DNA of 64,000 nucleotides from Actinomycetales bacterium (lineage in GTDB: Bacteria > Actinomycetota > Actinomycetes > Actinomycetales > Dermatophilaceae), in the NCBI GenBank assembly GCA_016711095.1, contig JADJTP010000001.1, positions 310,001-374,000 on the forward strand, in the 5' to 3' direction. Below the pieces are notes generated by a model, which was given only the letters and a program-made list of their open reading frames with translations, had not been told where the DNA came from and did not search any database. Below, piece after piece: positions 60,188 through 64,000 of this stretch (the stretch's first letter is position 1; the number at the start of each line of letters is the position of its first letter). The position numbers and the translations under genes are program-made.

Positions 60188-60688
60188 GTGACTGGCCCGA
60201 CGACCCGCCGCGCGCGCACCAGCGACGTGCGCGCGATCCGTGACATCGTCGCCCCCCTGGTCGCCCGGCGGCGTCTTGTCGCCAAGCATGCGGTGGCCTA
60301 CTACGAGTCGTTGCAGGACTTCCGGGTGGCCGAGATCGACGGTGAGATCGTGGGCTGCGGCGCCCTGCACGTGCTCTGGGACGACCTTGCCGAGGTCCGC
60401 ACCCTGGCCACTGCGCCCGGGCACCTCGGTCGGGGCGTGGGACACGCGGTGCTTGCGGCCCTCATCCAGGATGCGACGACCCTTGGCGTGAGCAGGATCT
60501 TCTGCCTCACCTTCGAGACGGTCTTTTTCCGTCGGCACGGGTTCGAAGTGATCGAGGGGCAGACCGTGCCTGGGGAGGTGTACGCCGAGTTGTTGCGCTC
60601 GTACGACGAGGGGGTCGCTGAGTTCTTGGACCTCGAGCGGGTCAAACCGAACACCCTGGGCAACACCCGCATGCTGCTGACCCTCTGA
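60188..60688 (+). CDS. Amino-acid N-acetyltransferase (ArgA-like, GNAT)
   Basis: 166-residue GNAT enzyme similar to short actinobacterial N-acetylglutamate synthases: TRRARTSDVRAIRDIVAPLVARRRLVAKHAVAYYESLQDFRVAEIDGEIVGCGALHVLWDDLAEVRTLATAPGHLGRGVGHAVLAALI, then IFCLTFETVFFRRHGFEVIEG. The VRTLAT...GRGVG segment binds acetyl-CoA. Likely first step of arginine synthesis. GTG 60188 with AAGGA upstream. Confidence 0.85.
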   Translation: MTGPTTRRARTSDVRAIRDIVAPLVARRRLVAKHAVAYYESLQDFRVAEIDGEIVGCGALHVLWDDLAEVRTLATAPGHLGRGVGHAVLAALIQDATTLGVSRIFCLTFETVFFRRHGFEVIEGQTVPGEVYAELLRSYDEGVAEFLDLERVKPNTLGNTRMLLTL

Positions 60689-60772
60689 ACTGCCGCGTTC
60701 CGAGCGCTGAACTGCCGGGCGCCGAGCGCGACCGGGCACACCCCGGGGGACTGCCTTCGGCGCGCCCGCGGC

Positions 60773-61744
60773 TCAGGTGGTCGCCGAATAGATCCGGCGC
60801 ACGACGTCCTCGATGTCGGGCTCGTCGATGGTGAGGTCGCGCACCCCGGCCCGTTCGGCGACCTCGGTCAGGACCGCGGCCGCCGTCGTCACCTTCGCGT
60901 CGAAGGCGAGCCGCTGACGCACACCGTCGCCTTCCGAACCAAGCCATCGCGTGTGCGGTATGCCGTGCAGCGCCTCGGTCGGTGCGTCGAGGTCGACGAC
61001 GAGAACGCGCTGCACCCCGACGGCGTCTGCCAGACCGGTGAGCGTGCCGTCGTAGGCGAGCCGGCCATGGTCGACGACGAGCACCCGGTCGCACAGCCTC
61101 TGGATGTCACCCATGTCGTGGGTGGTGAGCAGCAGAGTTGTCTCTCGCTCACGCCGCTCGCGGATGAGGAACTCGCGCAGGCTGGCCTTGGAGAGCACGT
61201 CGAGCCCGATTGTCGGCTCGTCGAGGATGACCAGGGCCGGCTCGTGCAGCAGCGCGGCGGCGACCTCCGCTCGCATCCGCTGGCCGAGAGACAGCGAGCG
61301 CACCGGCTGGGTCAAGGTGGCGCCCATGTCGAGCAGTTCCACGAGTTCGGCGGTGCGCCGTGCGGCCCGCGGCGCGTCGAGGCGGTGGATCGAGGCGAGG
61401 ATCTCGAAGGACTCCTGCAGGGGCAGATCCCACCACAGTTGCGAGCGTTGCCCGAAGACGACCCCGATGTGCCGGGCCAGGTCCCGACGTTCGCGCATCG
61501 GGTCGAAGCCGCAGGTGCGTGCCGTGCCTGCGGTCGGAGCGAGGATGCCGGTGAGCATCTTGATCGTCGTCGACTTGCCTGCCCCGTTGGCTCCGATGTA
61601 GCCGACGGCTTCGCCGGGCGCGACCTGGAAGGTCATCCCATCGACGGCTGCAAGAGCGGGCGCTCCCCGACGGCGGAAGACCCGGGTGAGCCGGTCGACA
61701 TCGATGATCGAGTCTCCGCCGATCGCGGCCGGGGTGAGCGGCAT
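60773..61744 (-). CDS. ABC exporter ATPase
   Basis: 323-residue ATPase: Walker A GANGAGKST, VFGQRSQLWWDLPLQESFEILA (the QRSQLWWDLP Q-loop form typical of ATPases paired with ABC-2_6/DUF990 permeases), signature SLSLGQRMRAEVAAALLHEP, Walker B LVILDEP, H-loop TTHD. A C-terminal about 80-residue regulatory domain follows. It is encoded just downstream of two permease genes. Cargo unknown. Confidence 0.92.
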   Translation of the reverse strand: MPLTPAAIGGDSIIDVDRLTRVFRRRGAPALAAVDGMTFQVAPGEAVGYIGANGAGKSTTIKMLTGILAPTAGTARTCGFDPMRERRDLARHIGVVFGQRSQLWWDLPLQESFEILASIHRLDAPRAARRTAELVELLDMGATLTQPVRSLSLGQRMRAEVAAALLHEPALVILDEPTIGLDVLSKASLREFLIRERRERETTLLLTTHDMGDIQRLCDRVLVVDHGRLAYDGTLTGLADAVGVQRVLVVDLDAPTEALHGIPHTRWLGSEGDGVRQRLAFDAKVTTAAAVLTEVAERAGVRDLTIDEPDIEDVVRRIYSATT

Positions 61745-61745
61745 G

Positions 61746-62654
61746 TCAGCCTCCTGCTCCCTGATAGTGCCGGACGCCGCCGCGCCAGGTCACCAGCGCC
61801 ACCACCCACACCCAGGCGGCGGCGACCGGCAGCCACCACGCCAGGGCCGGGTCTGCGAAGTCGCCGCCGGGCAGTCCGAGAATGACCAGGGTCGGCAGGT
61901 AGGCCGTGAATGCCGCGGGCACGACAAAGGTGAAGAAGATCCGGACCGGGTCGGGGAAGACGAGCGAACTCTGCTGCGCGGCATACGCGCCGCCGTAGGT
62001 GAAGGCATTGGCGAACTCGCGCCCGTCGACGAGCCAGAACTGCAGCCCGGCGACCGCGACAAAGAGCCCGCAGTGCAGGGCGGTCCCGCAGACGACGGCC
62101 ACGGACAGCATGCCGACGGTGGTGGCCGTGGCCTGGACGTCACCGCGGGCCAGCGCGACGACGAGCACGACGAGCGCGACCGAGATCCGCCCCAGACGGC
62201 GCAGCGACACCTCGCTGGTGATGAGCTGCCCGAGCAGGGACAGCGGACGCAGATAGAAGACGTCGAGGCGGCCTTGCTTGATGTACGTCGGCAGGCGGTC
62301 GCAGTGCCCGACGAGCAGGTCGGCGGCAGCGAAGGTGAGGTTGGCCAGGGCAAAGACCAGCAAGGCGGCGTCGAAATCCAGCCCGCCAAGCCGGGGGGTG
62401 TTGTGGAAGATGACATAGACCTCGGTGAGCTCGGCGAGCCCGGTGAGGAGCGTGGCAGCGATGTCGGTCGCGAAGGACACCCGGTAACCCGCTTGCGCGC
62501 GCACCCGGGACTGCACGATCCGCCGGTATGCCGCCAGCGCGCCGGTGCGCTTCCCCGACGTGCCGGCCGCCCCGCCAGCCGCCCCGCCAGCCGCTGCGCC
62601 GGCCACTGCGTCGGCCACTGCGCCGGCCAGTCCGTCAGTCGAGTTGTCAACCAC
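61746..62654 (-). CDS. ABC-2 (DUF990-like) permease, second subunit
   Basis: 302-residue membrane protein. An Ala/Gly repeat N-terminus (encoded by imperfect GCC/GCT repeats at about 62555-62640) is followed by YRRIVQSRVRAQAGYRVSFATDIAATLLTGLAELTEVYVIF and five more hydrophobic segments, with DRLPTYIKQGRLDVFYLRPLSLLGQL as the conserved cytosolic part. GTG 62654 overlaps the upstream permease stop. One base separates its stop from the ATPase ATG. Confidence 0.85.
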   Translation of the reverse strand: MVDNSTDGLAGAVADAVAGAAAGGAAGGAAGTSGKRTGALAAYRRIVQSRVRAQAGYRVSFATDIAATLLTGLAELTEVYVIFHNTPRLGGLDFDAALLVFALANLTFAAADLLVGHCDRLPTYIKQGRLDVFYLRPLSLLGQLITSEVSLRRLGRISVALVVLVVALARGDVQATATTVGMLSVAVVCGTALHCGLFVAVAGLQFWLVDGREFANAFTYGGAYAAQQSSLVFPDPVRIFFTFVVPAAFTAYLPTLVILGLPGGDFADPALAWWLPVAAAWVWVVALVTWRGGVRHYQGAGG

Positions 62655-63453
62655 CCTGCACCTCCAGCCGGCGCCGCCCGGCCGCCGTGACCGACGCGCC
62701 GGCGACCCCGAGCGCGAGCACCCAGCCGACCTGCACGGCGACAGCGCGCCAGGCCGCCGGGCCGGCGGCAAACCCGCTGAGGATGTCGACCGGGGTCTGG
62801 ATGAACGACGGGAAGGGCGTCGCCGCGGCGACCAAACGCAGCCAGTCGGGGAACCAGTGGACGGGGACGAACAGACCGGCAAGGAGCGTGGCGACGATGG
62901 AGTAGGCCAGCGTCAATCCGCGAATCTCCACGAGCCAGAAGGCCGCACAGTTGACGAGGTAGTTGCCGAGGAAGGCCGCGGCGACGGCCAGAGCGATAGA
63001 CAAGAGCCCGAGAGCCCACTCGGTGGGGGCGGCCGGGAAGGTCATCCCTGAATAGAGGGCACCGACCGCGAGCATGGGTGCGCCCCGGGCCAGCAGGGCG
63101 AGGGCGGCCCGGCCGAGGTCGGCGGCGAGATAGGTCAGGTGCAGGGGCAGCGGTCGCAGGAAGTCGGCCGCGATGTCGCCCGAGTGCACCCGGTCGGCCA
63201 TCTCGCTCCACCCCCACAGCGCGACGGACCCGATCAGCACCTGGCCCCACCAGGCATAAGACGAAACGGACCGAGCATCGTAGCCCGCGACCGCAGCGCC
63301 CGCGCCGGCGACCGCGCTGACGAGGATCGACGCGCGGATCACGCCGAAGACGGAGTTGGTGAAGATCCCTGCGGCGAGGGCCAGCCGGTAGGTCGCCTGG
63401 CGGCGGAAGCCGGCCCTGGCGAGCAGCCAGTAGGTCCGAAGGTCGCCGCGCAC
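62647..63453 (-). CDS. ABC-2 (DUF990-like) permease, first subunit
   Basis: 268-residue membrane protein with about six helices: YWLLARAGFRRQATYRLALAAGIFTNSVFGVIRASIL, MADRVHSGDIAADFLRPLPLHLTYLAADLGRA, PVHWFPDWLRLVAAATPFPSFIQTPVDIL. It is the first gene of the exporter operon and forms a heterodimer with the next subunit. GTG 63453. Confidence 0.87.
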   Translation of the reverse strand: MRGDLRTYWLLARAGFRRQATYRLALAAGIFTNSVFGVIRASILVSAVAGAGAAVAGYDARSVSSYAWWGQVLIGSVALWGWSEMADRVHSGDIAADFLRPLPLHLTYLAADLGRAALALLARGAPMLAVGALYSGMTFPAAPTEWALGLLSIALAVAAAFLGNYLVNCAAFWLVEIRGLTLAYSIVATLLAGLFVPVHWFPDWLRLVAAATPFPSFIQTPVDILSGFAAGPAAWRAVAVQVGWVLALGVAGASVTAAGRRRLEVQGG

Positions 63454-63547
63454 AAGCAGGTGACGCTACCCCTCGGTATGCCGCCGGGCAACCCGTTCGA
63501 GCGCGGCCGATCGGCATGACGTCTGGCGACCCCGCTCGCCCCGCGGG

Positions 63548-64000
63548 TCACCGGGGCAATCCGAAGAACCCTTCGGACAGCGGCTCCACCAGACCGTCGG
63601 CGACCAGCGAGTCCAGGCAGCGAAGGCGCTGGTCCTCGGGGGGCCACGCCTCGCGCAGGCTCGCCCCGCTCAGCGGGCCAGGCGCGGCCCGCAACGCCTG
63701 GACCAGCGCGCCGCGCGCCTGCCGGTCGGTGCCTGCCCAGGCCTGCCCACGGCGGGAGGGGCCGTCGTCGGCCGGTCGGCCCGCGGCATACCAGGCGCAG
63801 AGGTCCGCGATCGGGCAGCGCTCGCAGCTGGGGGAGCGGGCCGTGCACACGAGGGCGCCCAGCTCCATGGCGGCGACGTTCCAGGCAAGGGCGTCGGAGG
63901 CGTCCGCCGGCAGGGCGGTTGCGGCGAGCCGGGTCTCGGCCGCGGTGAGCGACGGCGCGGCCAGGGCACTACCGCCGAGCGCCCGGGCGAGCACGCGCCG
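63548..64000 (-). CDS. mutY: A/G-specific adenine glycosylase, C-terminal part (5' end outside window)
   Basis: The last about 150 residues of MutY. The frame stays open to the right edge, so the catalytic HhH region lies outside. NVAAMELGALVCTARSPSCERCPIADLC carries the four-Cys [4Fe-4S] motif (C-x6-C-x2-C-x5-C) at its normal place. The end is a short C-terminal extension with EAWPPEDQRLRCLDSLVADGLVEPLSEG. It removes adenine opposite 8-oxoguanine. Confidence 0.93.
   Translation of the reverse strand, partial: RRVLARALGGSALAAPSLTAAETRLAATALPADASDALAWNVAAMELGALVCTARSPSCERCPIADLCAWYAAGRPADDGPSRRGQAWAGTDRQARGALVQALRAAPGPLSGASLREAWPPEDQRLRCLDSLVADGLVEPLSEGFFGLPR

Overview
The window is high-GC (about 70%) chromosomal DNA of an actinobacterium, most likely a Micrococcales member of the Intrasporangiaceae/Dermatophilaceae type. 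The reasons are the conserved blocks topA-tmk-holB, dacB-metalloprotease-tilS-hpt-ftsH-folE-folP-folBK and nadB-nadC-lysS-lsr2...clpC, mycothiol-dependent enzyme families, ClpC and Lsr2, GTG starts, and many leaderless promoters (TANNNT, 6 nt, then ATG or GTG). topA runs off the left edge and mutY off the right edge.

Layout. 1-11 kb is core: topA, a DUF6508 protein, a secreted Ser/Gly-rich protein with a two-component system, tmk and holB, a TAP-like lipoprotein hydrolase, a CapA-like lipoprotein and tRNA-Thr(CGT). 11-27 kb is accessory and visibly decaying. It holds the wreck of a conjugative element next to tRNA-Thr (VirB6/TrbL-like pseudogene, excisionase stub, lower-GC orphan genes), RelE-type and HicAB-type toxin-antitoxin pairs, and small stress or detoxification genes, each with its own TetR or MarR regulator and a clear palindromic operator. 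Single-base frameshifts and amber codons occur in at least six genes here and in none of the core genes. 27-31.8 kb holds a leaderless SDR-like gene, a short MerR, a DUF4921/GalT-like protein and a RipA-like NlpC/P60 hydrolase.

31.9-49.2 kb is a long core block: ppa; dacB-metalloprotease-tilS; hpt; ftsH-folE-folP-folBK-DUF3180 (folate), mostly with stop/start overlaps; a LiaF-like protein and a MidA-like methyltransferase; DUF2520-nadB-nadC (NAD); lysS; lsr2. The panC, panD and coaX genes often found around DUF2520-nadB-nadC are absent. 49.3-53.8 kb carries an NHEJ and base-excision repair set (separate LigD polymerase and ligase genes, Ku, an Nei-type glycosylase). 53.8-56.5 kb encodes an unusual pair: a small Thr-Pro-linker protein and a 751-residue metzincin-like protease fused to a seven-blade lectin-like propeller, neither with a signal peptide. 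57-64 kb carries clpC, a DUF6188 protein, an ArgA-like acetyltransferase, a three-gene ABC exporter and the 3' part of mutY.

The most unexpected window-wide signal is the 8-mer GTATGCCG (either strand). I counted about 55 copies, in genes and spacers, with no strand bias; roughly two would be expected from base composition. It is nearly missing from the acquired segment at 12.3-18 kb.
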